The notes: a model not told the origin generated them from the sequence alone. Positions 1 through 11,631 are shown, counted from the stretch's first letter. The stretch: DNA of 64,000 nucleotides from Paracentrotus lividus (GCA_940671915.1 CALNVZ010003432.1:13604141-13668140), one strand, 5' to 3'. Numbers and translations are program-made.

Positions 1-1943
1 TCTTTCAGACATTCCATAATCAATTTTGTAGTTATATTTTACTTTTTATTTCTTGTTGTTCTTACTGAGGTAGGAAATTTGTAATGACCTATGAGAAATG
101 ACTGACCAAAACTAAATGTGCCTGATTAGGTTATGTGTAGAATATAGAGAATATGATTAGGCAATTCATTTGGGGAAAATGTAAATGTCGGAGGAAAAGA
201 TATAGAAATAAAACAAAAGTCTTTTTATTTGATCCATAAGCTATTGGGGACAGGATTGAAAAGCTGTTTTAATGATGTCCATTGTAATTATGGAGTGTGT
301 GTTTAATTTTAAACGTAAAATATTGTTGTCAAATTGATTAAAACTGCCTTTGCCATTTTATGTTGAGTATAATACTGTCGGGGCATCACGTTTCATTTCG
401 GGCCAAGGGGCACCTTATGTTAAAACTTTCCACATGTATGTATAAATGAATTTTGTGCTCAATTCAGAAACCATGACGGAAGTGAGATTGGTTTGAGGAA
501 GTAGTATGTTTGTTTGTTCAATGGTGTAGAGAACAATATATCTATTACAGACTCAAATATTTTGTCTTGAAAGGCAAATCATGATGATCACTGTAAATAA
601 GTGAGAGATAGATATATAGTCTATATGTAGTCTTTATATCTTGTTTTATTCTTGTCTTGTTGTGACATGAAATCTTCTTTTCTAAAAGCTGTGCGACTTC
701 GAGTGATTTTCTTTTTTAATACACAATTACAAAAAAAATGCACCTTGATTGTGATATTTTCTGTTGATAAAAACATGTTTATATGAAATTGATTTTTTAC
801 AAGAAACAGCAAAAAGACTGATCTCTTAGCAGACCCGTTTGTTGTGTTTGGGAATAATATGTGTGGTAATGTATATACTTAGGGTCATAGTGATATTTTT
901 GTATGGAGAGGGATATATGTCTCCTATCTCTCGATATGAGTTTGTAATTGAAATCACTTTGATGACCTTTTTCTTTGACTGAAAAGATGATGAAATGCTT
1001 TTCGGTTGGAAATAGACTTTATAGCCGAAAAGGAGTTGTGTGTATCTGTAAATTCTTGTGAATACGACATTCTTATTTTATGAAATCAGTTGACTTGTGC
1101 ATGGCTTGGCTTGCTAAAAAGTGAAGAAAAGGAAGAAAATCTTGTTATACAGTTGACTAAAACAAATAATACAAAAACTTAAAAATAACAGATATGTCTC
1201 ATCGTTGTATTGTGTTGCTACTAGTAGAGTGAATATGGAGATTAAGAGAGAAAGAGAAGTGAGATATCGGTCAATTCCCATTATACCGAGATGCTTGGTA
1301 TATTACAACAAAATCTCCATGTTGGTACACAATTGTTAAGTAAGCATACCGGTACTCATTATAATGGGAGTAGAGTGTATCAGTGATGGTGAACTGGGAA
1401 AAATGAGTTATGATAGAGAGGAAAGATGTTACAGGAAGAGAGATCATGAGAAGGGAGTGATGGAAAGAGACAGAGAAAAGAATTTAGAATGGAGAGAAAG
1501 GTAGATGAAAAAAAGGAGAGAGAGAGATCAAGAAAAATATCTCTAGAAGAGAGATGAAAAGAAATACTTCAGCTGGGGTACAGTTTTGGTAAAAGATAGA
1601 AACACAAAGTTTGAATGATTTTCCAATTTAATAAGTAAAATTTAAAAAAAGGGGGGAAAAAAATGGAAACTTTAAGATGGCTTAAATCAAAATGTCTTGA
1701 ATTAAAATTAGATCTATATCTATTCTTTAGCATTGCCGATGATATAATTTAATACTCCAAAAGAAGTTTTCTTAATTTAATTCATACTTTAAAAAATGCT
1801 GTAACTTTCACTGTAGAATTCAATTGGAGTTTGTCAGCAGGGACTAATAACTGAAATTATTGAATCTTTACCAAAAATTCACCCCATTTATTAGCATACA
1901 CTGAGAGAAACTAGTTCCTCCCCCATAACGAGCAATCTGAACT
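1..1943. other. Non-coding stretch without recognised gene
   Basis: AT-rich sequence in which neither strand has an ORF that looks like a protein. An imperfect purine-rich (GA) stretch lies at about 1230-1560. I see no RNA gene or splice-bounded exon; it could be untranslated sequence of a neighbouring gene to the left. Confidence 0.5.
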
Positions 1944-2223
1944 TAGGCACCTTTTCCATTCAAAACTCGTTAAGTTTCCCGCAGGATCCTGTTCCACCCC
2001 GGCAAACATCCAGTTTTCAGCTTTTTAATAGACCCCCATCCCAGCCTCAGCTTTCTGGATACCGTTGAATACAAAAAGCCAAATGGGACGCCCAGGAAGC
2101 CGAGCTGACTTGGGCTTTCAGTAAGCTGAAAATTTTGGGATTCTATTCAAAAGCCGATAAAACGGTGTTTGGAACATAGGATGCGGGAAACTGACACCTT
2201 TTGATAAATGGAGAAGGCGCCTT
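1944..2223. repeat. Foldback MITE-like element, copy 1
   Basis: The ends are imperfect inverted repeats of about 55 bp: the left begins TAGGCACCTTTTCCATT and the right ends AATGGAGAAGGCGCCTT. Both arms carry a TTTCCCGCA-type motif. A related element lies at 30791-30981, so this is a dispersed family rather than unique sequence. Confidence 0.6.
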
Positions 2224-3362
2224 GCACGCACTCACAAAATATTCTTGAGATGTGAATTAGTTATTTAATATACAAAATTTAATGGGAAACTTAAAATAAA
2301 TGTGCATATTTCCAGGCAACATCAAATTAATACATGTATATAATCACAAAATAAAATGTTTAGGTATGTGTGATAGGTTTGAAGTGTACCTGTACATGTA
2401 GAACAACAGATGCAATGTTTCCAGATACTTTTCTTTGTAGCATTGTTTTACACCTTTGCTACAGGAACTAAATAAATGATAACCCCCTATAAAGATGCAA
2501 CTATACTTAGCATGCAACAAGGTCCTTACATGAATCTTTGCAAACTTCAATTCTTAATTCTAAGGTGATATTCCAAGGTTTGCATTAGAATCAACAATAC
2601 TTCTGAATGTCTAAGAAATAAAGCCATCTAGGCATATACCCGGTAGTCTTAATCACTGTTGAATGAATGTCTGCACATGGTAGGCCACAATGTTGGAGAC
2701 TTGATTTTTCTAAAAATTTCCAGATCCTAACACTAGAAAATTAACAAAATAAACAAGAACTGAGAGAAAATAATCAACACCAAGAAAGTACAATTGAAAA
2801 AACAGCAACATGTAAACACATAAGAGGCCAGTACACTAATCGATTCACAGGGTTTTCATAAAGTCGGAACCAATACGATATCAACTTTTGCTAATTAAAA
2901 TCAAGTTTTGTTCCTCATGAATCAAATTTTTGTTACATTTGAATAATTAATAAACTGGTCAATTACATCAAAACAAACAAACACGTTCAACAGAATTTTA
3001 AGATTCTAAGGCCCCAAATGTTGTACCCACCCCCGCCCCCTCAGTAGCATAACAATTTTTTAAGTCTCAAACTAAAAAAAATACAAACAGGTGCTAAAAA
3101 ACAACTTTATATTTGAGCCATTTAGTCCCTGTAATCCCTCAATTTCAGGATGATTTTTTTTTAAAGTTTGAAATGAACCCCAAAGAGAGTTTATTGGGAG
3201 GGTTCACTGCTCAAGAATAGATTGATCTGTACTTACTTTGACTAGCAAAATAAATAAAGTAGATGTAGTGATAACAATGCCAAATATATTTTAAGCCCTG
3301 TGTTTTATGAATAAAAAACCCTTTTTTTGCTTGTTAGACCATCAAGGCAAGGAATATATCAG

Positions 3363-3993
3363 TAGGGTTGGGCAAATAATGACTTTTTTCTGAAAAGTTA
3401 TTTCAAACAAGTTACTTCTATAGTCAAATTTGATGGTAGATCCAAAAATGACAATGATTTTTGTGTACGATGATGTCTGACGTCGCTAAAGTGCAAAAAA
3501 CCAAAATAGTGTATTTTGCCCATTCATCACACACTTTATAGGTATAAACCGGTTTTATTTTGTTTCTTTATGGATTTTGATGGTTTAAAAGCTCAAATCT
3601 GACAATTTTATCATGACCAAATGTACCTAGTATGGTTATAGGTGTTAATTTAGTGATTTTGATATGAGGTGATTTTTGCTCGATATTAACTGAAACTAAC
3701 TACCAAACTACACTAACAGTCAACCTTGGTAGGATTAATCATGTTGGATTAATCATGTTGGTTCCCTGACACCCAAAAGCCATATAAAAAACGCAATTAA
3801 AGTTGGTTTATACGTATAAAAAGTGTGATAATTGGGCATAATACGGCTATTTTGGCGGCCATTTTGGTTTTTTGCACTTTAGCGACGTAAGACGTCATCG
3901 TATGCAAAAATAATTGTCATTTTCAGTTTCTACGTCAAATTTTACTATAGAAACAACTTGTTTGAAAAAAAAAGTTAGATTCGCCCAACCCTA
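3363..3993. repeat. Foldback element, ~630 bp
   Basis: Long inverted repeat starting TAGGGTTGGGC and ending GCCCAACCCTA. Internally the arms match around a GACGTC-containing segment (3479-3510 against 3880-3905) and around ATACGTATAAA-type sequence, so most of the element could fold into one hairpin. No ORF. Confidence 0.7.
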
Positions 3994-4095
3994 ATATCAG
4001 GAGACTCTCAGAGGTGTCCATAATAGCTGCATGTATATGTACACATGTATGTATAAATATGTACTAAAGCAAAGAGTTTATCTACACATATTACA

Positions 4096-4550
4096 GGGCC
4101 CGAATTCCATAAAATACTGGACTTAAGCATGAAACTTAAGCATTTTTTGCCTAAAATTAATTTTTGTTTTAATTTAAGAATTTTGTCTAAGCCTATTTTT
4201 GACAGTTCAGCATAAATTTTTAGATTTGGGCTAAGTCAAAAGCTGAATGGAGTTGCGCCTACAAATACGCACATAAGAAAAGATAATTTTATCTTAACTT
4301 TAAGCCTACTACATGTACCTAGTGGCTTAACTTGGGTGTTGGATTATATGGCAAGCTCATTCGAGACCACAAATTAAAAATGACAATATTAATAAAAGTC
4401 AGAATTTTACCTAATGCTTTCTGAGCTCAGACAAAGTGCTTAACGTGTTTGGAATAAAAGCTAAGAATTTTTTTTTTCTGGACAAAATCTTAGAGAAATA
4501 CTTGGACTTTAAAACAAATTGCTTAAGTATAGTTTATGGAATACGGGCCC
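4096..4550. repeat. Foldback element with GGGCCCGAATTCCAT-type ends
   Basis: The left end GGGCCCGAATTCCATAAA is mirrored by the right end TTTATGGAATACGGGCCC, followed inward by CTTAAG motifs on both sides. About 455 bp. No coding content; typical of a non-autonomous hairpin transposon. Confidence 0.65.
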
Positions 4551-5567
4551 AGGACAGCACTCCACTAAATAATACCTTGATAGAAAAAACAAAATCGTTG
4601 ATGACCAAGAAGTTTTTTACATAACTACAGTTGTATCTGCATTACAGCCTTGGGCGGTATGTATACAAAAACAGGCAATTGCTTTCACTGAAACTTTGCC
4701 CATGCATTTTCTTATCATGAAATTGTGTGTTATTGTTAATATACAATTGTAAATTTTTCAGCAGTTTTTTATTTTGCATTTGTCTATTTTTTCATCTGGA
4801 AACAATAAATGAGCATTGAATTGAAATAAATTCAATCCAAATGTAAACATAAAAGTAAAATCCCAGTAAAAGCAATTACCTGTTTTATGCAAACTTCCCA
4901 ATATTTGCGCAAGCCAAGCTTCCATTCGACTACGTATCAGATACCCTATCATGACATTATATACAGACGTAGGCGAGTTAATTCCTTGGGCATTGATGAA
5001 AATGTGGTTCCATCTATGCAACCATTCTCTGCATTCGACAAGGTGTGCCCTCCACTACACAATCACGATTTCTTCCCCTAATATTTGGTGACTCACGCCG
5101 AGGTGATGACTTACTTGAAGATAATCTAAGACCGTGTGGCACCGTCTAACCTCAAATTATCAAAACAGTCAATATCTGCTTCAGATGTGTAGGTCTCCAC
5201 GACACTTCAGTAAAAACATGATCTACGATTGTCGGCCAAAGAGTGTTTCAGCTCTAAATTTCTTCACTGTTTATACATAGAAAATTCTCATTGATGTTTG
5301 TCGAGCCAAAGAGTATTTCAACTCTAAATCCCTTCAAATGCACTGTTCACACATGAAGTCTGCTTGTATTATACAATTGAAGATCTCCAAAGACTTTCAG
5401 TTAATACATGATCACACCTACTTGATGTTTTCTCTGACATTAGAGCAGATCCTTCGTTTGAAGAGACAATGGTACCACGCAGTTCTGAAATAAAGGTACT
5501 ATCTTACACCAATACAGTCAATCTCTGCTTTAGTTTAGAACAATCTGCAAATCATCTTCAAAGTCTC
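4551..5567 (-). other. Securin downstream region / possible 3' UTR
   Basis: No ORF of interest. Two diverged direct copies of a GCCAAAGAGTRTTTCARCTCTAAAT segment occur at about 5232-5262 and 5305-5335. A minus-strand AATAAA (about 4768-4773) could end a ~0.9-kb 3' UTR, but nothing else supports the site. Confidence 0.3.
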
Positions 5568-5709
5568 AGCTCCGTCTACTGCAAGTTTATAGGTATAGCA
5601 TCGAGTGTTTAATAATCTAAGAGAAGATCTTTATAGTCTCAGCTCTATCCACTGAAGTTTATAGGTCTAGCTTTGAGAGTTTAATCAAAGAGAAGATTGT
5701 TGATGTCCA
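5568..5709. repeat. ~71-bp tandem duplication across securin stop codon
   Basis: Two diverged direct copies, about 5568-5638 and 5639-5709, share TCAGCTC..., AAGTTTATAGGT, GAGTTTAAT and AGAGAAGAT segments. The second copy contains the securin stop codon and last codons, so the 3' UTR holds a decayed image of the C-terminus coding end. Confidence 0.6.
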
Positions 5710-5787
5710 AGAAATCGATAGAGTCTACGGGTGGAAGATCTAGGCAATCCATTGGCGCTGAGGAGGGTGGGACCATTGGCTCATCAT
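5681..5787 (-). CDS. PTTG1: Securin terminal coding exon 5
   Basis: Residues 194-228, acidic: DDEPMVPP..., LDLPPVDSIDFLD, ending NNLLFD, with stop TAA at 5683-5681. The acceptor is GTGTATAG. The last codons fall inside a ~71-bp tandem duplication that continues into the 3' UTR. Confidence 0.82.
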
Positions 5788-6011
5788 CTATACACATATG
5801 TGAGACATAAGAACAGTGAAAATATCATTATCAACAACATTTACTGATTTATATTCAGATGATGTGCTCTTACATTTTTTCTATTCACCTAGACTGCTTG
5901 TTATTGAATATATAAAGTAGAATGTAAGCAATGTCAAATACAGTGAGCTGAGACTTCAGATAACAATGACAATGTCCACTTCACTCTCCCCGTTAACCCT
6001 AATACACCCCG

Positions 6012-6042
<31 letters not shown>

Positions 6043-9000
6043 CCATAATGGCCCCCCCTCGACATTTTTCGCGATAAATCCGCCGCGCGAAATTTTTGGA
6101 CCGCGCCCTCGATGACTTTTTACATTCAAGTCTTGCGCATCTTTTGAAACTAAAATCGGGAATACGGTTACGATGCTGCACGATTTTCAAAAAAATCCGT
6201 CGGACCAAAAACCGCTCAAAAACGTGATTTTGTGTACAAAGTCAATGCAAATAGAGTTTTCTCACCTAATTCACAAAGATATGATTATTTTCACTTTCAT
6301 TGGGTAACATTAATTTATTTTAGCATAATTATGCTTCAAAAAGTTTCTGCAATCAATTTTGACCAAAAAACAAAGAAAAACAAAAGGTCGAAAAACAAAG
6401 AAATACATAAGAAATTAAAAAAACAATGAAATACATAAGAAATCGATCTTGGTACCAAAATTTTTTTCATTCACAATTGTTAGGAATGCTATAAAGAATA
6501 TTTTCACCAAAAAATTAGCATTCTAAGAGCTTTATATAGTGAATTAGAGCAAAAAGTATGATTTCATGAATAAATTAGCATAATTAATTCATATAAAATA
6601 AAATATATGAATTTAGTAAAATTTACCTATGCAACCGCGTAGATTACGTCATTCTCTACCATTGTGCAAATTTTCGTCGCGATCGCGCGATTCGCGGCCG
6701 AGATCTCAAGGGGGGGCCATAATGGACCCCCCCCGGTAATGACAAGACTCGAAATACCCCGGGTGTTTTAAGGGTTAAAATATTAAGGTGAATAAAATTT
6801 ACATTTAATATCAATAAGTCATTTACATTTCAACATTTCAGAGAGCTATGAAAATGTGTTGCCTTTATACTCCTTTAAATATTGTCTGCTGGGAACAAAA
6901 GGGATCTCACACAAACAGATACTCTGAAATGGTAAATTGCCATTTGGTCTAATCAAACTTTGACTAATGCCAGTTTGGTCTCATCGCACATGGTCTCATT
7001 CCATTTCGTTGGCAATTAGACAAAGTGGTCATTAGACTAAATGAGAATTAGACCAAGTATGTAAAGACCACAGGGAAATTAGACCAAATCATATGTAGAC
7101 CGACCAAATGGGTTTAGCCCAAGTGGTAGACAATCAGAGAATTTGATCAACTGTTTTTAGACCAAGAGAATATAAATCTCCAAAACATAGTTGACATTGT
7201 TTGCCTGTCAAAAATGTTTCTGATATTCTAGGATGCATTGGCTGGACTAACATCTGGGGGGTGTTTCACAAAGAGTTTAGTAGACTTAAAAATCGCACTT
7301 AAATCCCGAGTGGCGCGCGTTATGTTACGTTTCACTTCATTTGTCAGATCATACCCAGGGGATGCGCGCCATTGAGAACTCTATCAATTAGATTGCGCGT
7401 CACAAAATATGATGCGCACAAAAGTTAAGTGCGACTTTAAGTCTACTTAACTCTTTGTGAAACACCCCCCAGATAGACGAGGGGTTAAAATGTATGGATA
7501 CGTTACCTGATTGGCTTGGTCTGAGGATCTTGTCCAATGAGAGATTTGAGAAATCTGGATTGATATCGTCTACGTCTCTTATAGGGTATCTGAAGAGAGT
7601 CGTCCTCATGGTGCCGAGCTGATGTAAGTGTGAGCTCAGGCAATCCTCAGCGGGTAGGCGGCCGAAAGCTCGGTCTGAAACACAAATGATAGCAATTCAA
7701 TGTTATAAGTTCTTAATCTACATCCCTAACAGGGTATCTAAACAGAGTGGTCCTTATGGTGCTGAGCTGGGCTAAGTGAGAGCTCAGGCAATTTTCTGCG
7801 GGTAAGCGACTGAAAGCTTGATCTAAAACACAAAGGACTGCATTTCATCATTAATGCGTCTTAATAAAAAAATTGTAAAAGTATGTTGCAAAACTTTTTT
7901 TAATTTGAAAATTCAAATGTGTTCAGTAACATCTGCTACTTTAAGCTAAATTCTGGAAAAGTAAGTTTTTAAATGTGTTGATTGGTGATAAATAATAAGG
8001 CAATTACATGTATTTGTAAAAAAAAAATTTTTCAACAATGTCAATGTGCATTACAGAAAAGGGTCCAAGAGAGAGAGAGAGGGGGGGGGGGGGGGGGGCT
8101 TCCTATATACTGTCCTGCGTATACATGCAGATTTATTCTACAAGGGGTTAAGAATGTTCATTTCATCTTACCATCATCTTTAAAGACCTTCATGTTCTCT
8201 ACATCAGGGAATGTGAAGGTTGGACGTTGGGTGCTGATTAGTGGTTTCTTGATCTCTGGTTTCACTTTAGGGCCTTTCTTCTTGCTCTCCAAACCCTGAA
8301 ATTACAACACAAATAGTATTGAAATATAAAGAGCTTACATGCAAAAGGGACTAAATCCACTTTTGATGAAAATTGAGTTATTGATATCAGGTCATTGTTC
8401 AGGTACATACCTGTCTTTGAACAAAAGGATTTTCTTAAAAATAATCTAGAGTAGTAGTCATGATGAAATAAATCAAAACATTCTTGTTCATACCAGAATC
8501 TCAAGCATAGGAAATAAATACTACACACCAAAGGAATTTACAGAAAATTGCATATTTGCTGAGAAAAGAGCAAAATAAGCATAATTTCTGTAGCTGGACG
8601 GCCCGTCCAAGCACATGCGTTATAAACACGGCCCCGTGGAAAGTCTACAGGTATATCATGTGCACGCGATTCGCACCGGATCTGTGTCTGTATGTTGTGC
8701 CGTGACTTGTGGCAATATAGCGGTCTACTCCAAGTCTCAATTTAACGGGCTGTTTCGATATTTTTTCAACATCTCTTCTGAAATCATTATCAAAACGTGA
8801 ATATAATCTTGTGTAGGCATATGTACATGTTAATGGAACAATGTGAGGACATATCTTACAGATTTATCTCAAATTATTTTGGCTGTAAGAACTCAAGCTT
8901 GGCTTTAAATGTTGATTGAAACTGTAAGAAAATGCAGTTTGTAATTTCCCTTTTCCATAGACGCGCGTACAAAATCTGGTAAACAAATGCCATTTCCTCC

Positions 9001-11631
9001 AAAGTTATAAAAGGGGATTTAGTCCCTTTGCATGTAAGCTCTTCATTTGTAGCTTCTGATCATTCGAGCTTTGAAAGCTAAGGGTTCTCTGGGATGAAGA
9101 TCAACATAGGGCTTGCCAAAGCCTGGTCGAGCACCTGTCTAGTTAGTAATCTGGGGGGGGGGGGGGGGGGGGGCATTTCATGAAAGGACTTGTCGGACGT
9201 TTCATATGACAAATTTGTCTCAGCCAATCAGATGCAAGCATTTCAGTAGCTTATAACAGTTGTCAGTGAGAATCAGTGAATATTTGTTTCATGAAATGCT
9301 CCCAGGAGGTCTTCGGTTCTAATCTCAATGGAATCCTATTTTCTTTGCTCACTTTTCATATTATATATTTCTAGTCAGTTCCACTCTTTGTTCAAAACAA
9401 ATAACATTGATAACATATACTTTTTTCTTTTCTTTTTTACAAAGTACAGCTCAAACCGTATATTTAAATGACAAATCTGTTAATTTTTTTTTCAGAAACA
9501 TTTCGTGGTAGGATTTGAAAAAAAAAAATGACACAAGATCTTGTTTCAGTATGCACACCTAAAATGGTAGTGTTTCCTAAAATGTTAAAACAACTTCTCT
9601 CTCTCAAGAGAGATCAAAGGCTGGTAGAGTTCAGTGCTGCCAAATTTTACTACTAAATTCTAGTGTACCGGTATACTGAAGACTTAAAGCAAGAGCGAAC
9701 TGAGCAACACTCTCATTGACTGTGTGTTATAAATAGCTAGTCTTAATGTATACCTTTTGAGATAACTATTAACAAGACGGTGTATAAATTAACCTACAAT
9801 TTAATTTGTACTGGGAAACTAAAATGCTTTGAGGGGAAAAGTATGTGTTTTGCTACTTAATTATTGCAGTGTGAATTCATTGAGAAGTGAAAAAGTATGT
9901 TTTCATTCAAATGAGCCTGAATTATAAGACTACACTATCAGGACGTTGCATTATGGGTTAGGAATCAGGGCAGAATCAAGTAGTTGTGGACTTGAGGTGG
10001 TGCTATACGAGGCTGTTAGTTCGTACTGGCTTTAAAATCAGTATGTTGGGGAATACAAAACCCTTTAATACTCTTCTCAATAAATTTCATTTAATCTCAA
10101 AATTATTACTATTTGGCAGCTCTTTAAAAAAATCTCTTTAAAAGCATAAACTTGTCTTTGAGTTCAAATAATTAACTTCTAGATCTCTTACTAGTGTAGA
10201 AAAATTGTATTTATTTATTTATTTTTTTTTTTTTTGAGGGGGGGGGGCATTCTCAAGCACTTGTTGGTATATTTAAGCTCATTTGTTGTATCATTTATTA
10301 TCTTTTGCCTGAAAATCAAATTAATAAACTACCTTTAAAGACGGTCCTTCTCCAAACACTTTGATTCCTGGTGTCTTGAGTCCTCCCTGGTTAGTCTTCT
10401 TAATGGTATTTCCCAGACTGCCCAGTGGTTGTCGACTGGCCTTGTTGTTGCTCAGGTCACCAAGAGCCTTTCGATGAGGCGTCACTAGAGAGTTCTCGTT
10501 TGATGAGAAAACCTTTCCAAGACCTTGTAACAATGAAGGATGTCAAAATTAATATTGTTATGCATTCTTGCTTTCAAAGAAACATCACAAGTGTAAAATG
10601 CATTCATTAGTTCATTATGTAGATAATGTATGAATTTTCATAACTACAATAAACAGAATATCACTATGGATTATCAAATGCATGTCTCTGTTTATCAAAT
10701 AAAGTTCAGAATATCAAAGATTTTAAAATTGAGTTTCAAAATAAATGGGAATCCATCTTACAATAACCTTTGACACAAATTGTCAACTACTGACGTTAAT
10801 ATATGATAGACATGTTGAAACTGCAATCTGATAAGTAGAGATACATTTACCTAGAAACATAATAAAAACTATGAATACAGTAGAAAGAATATCAAAAAGA
10901 TTAATTAACACTAACATCTGATATCAAAGGAGGTCTTCATGTCCAAAAACTAGCGTGAAGTTTTGGAGTTAAAAGGGACCAATACCCAAGGAAATAATCA
11001 CTTTCATATGAAAAAGCACAATGAGAGGAGCAATTTAAAAAAAAAGTTTCATCAAAATCGGTTATAAAATAAGGGAATTATGGAGGTTTGAAAAAAGTTG
11101 TTGTACTTTCTATGGGGATCCTCAAATTGGCAATATCGACTTCAAAATGGCCGATTTTATGGACAACTCTCCATTTGTTTTGTGTACATATTTTCAGATT
11201 TTCCCCATTTTCTTTAAAAATATTTCTTATTTACTTCTGATCTCAAAATATGTCATGGGAAAATCTGAAAATTTGTGAACAAAACCAATGCAGAGTTGTC
11301 CATAAAATCGGCCATTTTGAAGCTGATGTTGCCAATTTTGGGATCCCCATAGAAGGTAAAACGAGACTTTTCAAACCTCCATAAGTAACTCTCTTATTTT
11401 ATTACCAATTTTGATGAAACTTTTTTTTTTAATTGCTCCTCTCATTATCCTCTATCCTATAAATTGATTATTTCCTTGGATATTGGTTTCCTTTAAATCA
11501 AAGTTTTTGGAAGCAAAGGTTAGATAGATCTTACCTCTTCTTGGTCCTGCAGAGAGCATCTGTCCTCGTTTTCCAGCCGTCACTCCACCAGGGTTCTCAG
11601 TGTCTAAGTTATGCTGGACAGAAGTAGCCAT
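5681..11631 (-). CDS. PTTG1: Securin (separase inhibitor, PTTG family), 5 coding exons
   Basis: Securin binds and restrains separase until the APC/C destroys it at anaphase. Coding exons on the minus strand: 11631-11535, 10523-10333, 8295-8172, 7674-7507 and 5787-5681, joining in frame to 228 aa (human securin is 202). What I see: start MATSVQHNLD; a destruction box RKALGDLSN at residues 50-58; a second RxxLxxxxN match, RQPLGSLGN, at 63-71; a lysine/proline-rich basic middle (about 98-115); a conserved block LFRYPIRDVDDINPDF in exon 4; and an acidic hydrophobic tail with DSIDFLD ending NNLLFD. No KEN box is visible. All junctions are GT/AG. A splice acceptor (TTCCTTCAG) about 40 bp upstream of the ATG implies an upstream non-coding exon. 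A duplicate of exon 4 lies at 7713-7822. Identity rests on D-box context, basic-to-acidic layout and length. Confidence 0.88.
5993..6778. mobile_element. piggyBac-like MITE with TTAA ends
   Basis: The left end is TTAACCCTAATACACCCCGGG and the right end CCCCGGGTGTTTTAAGGGTTAA, an inverted repeat flanked by TTAA, the target used by piggyBac elements, which also begin CCCT. Both subterminal regions carry GGCCATAATGG-type sequence; the left holds a ~35-base G run. No transposase. It lies in securin intron 4. Confidence 0.6.
6936..7170. repeat. Degenerate TTGGTCTAATT block, copy 1
   Basis: Short imperfect units of 12-18 bp around TTGGTCTAATT and its complement AATTAGACCAA, in both orientations. 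Similar blocks lie at 29440-29700, 32040-32165 and 32455-32745. In securin intron 4. Confidence 0.6.
7255..7470. mobile_element. GTGTTTCACAAAGAG foldback MITE, copy 1
   Basis: Ends GGGGGGTGTTTCACAAAGAG and CTCTTTGTGAAACACCCCCC are near-perfect inverted repeats, followed inward by matching AGTAGACTTAAA segments. The family recurs at 25643-25824. It sits 37 bases from the securin exon 4 donor. Confidence 0.7.
7507..7674 (-). CDS. PTTG1: Securin coding exon 4
   Basis: Residues 138-193 (RAFGRLPAEDCLSSHLHQLG... to ...KILRPSQS). Acceptor TGTTTCAG, donor CAG|GTAACG. A MITE (7255-7470) begins 37 bases beyond the donor. Confidence 0.86.
7713..7822 (-). pseudogene. Duplicated securin exon 4 (candidate alternative or poison exon)
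   Basis: A gapless 148-bp tandem duplication (units 7569-7716 and 7717-7864) copied the 5' two thirds of exon 4 with its acceptor. The copy keeps acceptor TTTTAG at 7823-7824 and reads in the phase exon 3 requires, as a diverged version of exon 4 (DQAFSRLPAEN..., ...TTLFRYPVRDVD), then stops at TAA 7715-7713. Against exon 4, about 22 of 106 bases differ, split roughly 6:2:14 over codon positions 1:2:3, with no indel, so the copy seems to have evolved as coding sequence. There is no good donor; using its acceptor would retain the 38 bases before exon 4 and give a shortened securin or an NMD target. Confidence 0.6.
8172..8295 (-). CDS. PTTG1: Securin coding exon 3
   Basis: Residues 97-137, beginning GLESKKKGPKVKPEIKK (basic linker) and ending ENMKVFKDD. 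Acceptor ATTTCAG, donor GATG|GTAAGA. Confidence 0.85.
9152..9303. mobile_element. TTTCATGAAAGGACTTGTCGGA MITE, copy 1
   Basis: Short inverted-repeat element with G-rich ends (about 21 G at the left) and a TTTCATGAAA core. Relatives lie at 52431-52569 and 53811-53954. In securin intron 2. Confidence 0.6.
9304..9395 (+). repeat. Truncated tRNA-Thr-like SINE 3' part
   Basis: Contains the diverged B-box end (AGGAGGTCTTCGGTTCTAATC) and the tail ATTTTCTTTGCTCA...ATATATTTCT...GTCAG seen in the SINE copies at 21400-22342 and 35455-35690. Confidence 0.55.
9683..10037 (+). repeat. ~355-bp dispersed repeat, inverted relative at 22570-22930
   Basis: Matches the reverse complement of 22570-22930 over its whole length: AGAGCGAACTGAGC at one end, a GCATTATGGGTTAGGAATC segment, and TTCGTACTGGCTTTAAAA at the other. 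No ORF. The two copies face each other across the securin/SNRPG promoters. Confidence 0.7.
10333..10523 (-). CDS. PTTG1: Securin coding exon 2 (destruction boxes)
   Basis: Residues 33-96. Holds both RxxLxxxxN motifs and ends ...GEGPSLK. Acceptor TTACAAG, donor AAG|GTAGTT. Confidence 0.87.
10971..11494. mobile_element. ~520-bp foldback element, copy 1
   Basis: Inverted-repeat ends: GGGACCAATACCCAAGGAA at the left and TTCCTTGGATATTGGTTTCC at the right, with matching inner arms (GGAGCAATT..., AATCGGCCATTTTGAAG). Same family as 27310-27816. In securin intron 1. Confidence 0.7.
11535..11631 (-). CDS. PTTG1: Securin coding exon 1
   Basis: Residues 1-32, from ATG at 11631-11629 to ...GPRR plus the first base of a Gly codon. 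The donor is GAG|GTAAG. The start is the first ATG after the acceptor at about 11672. Confidence 0.82.
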
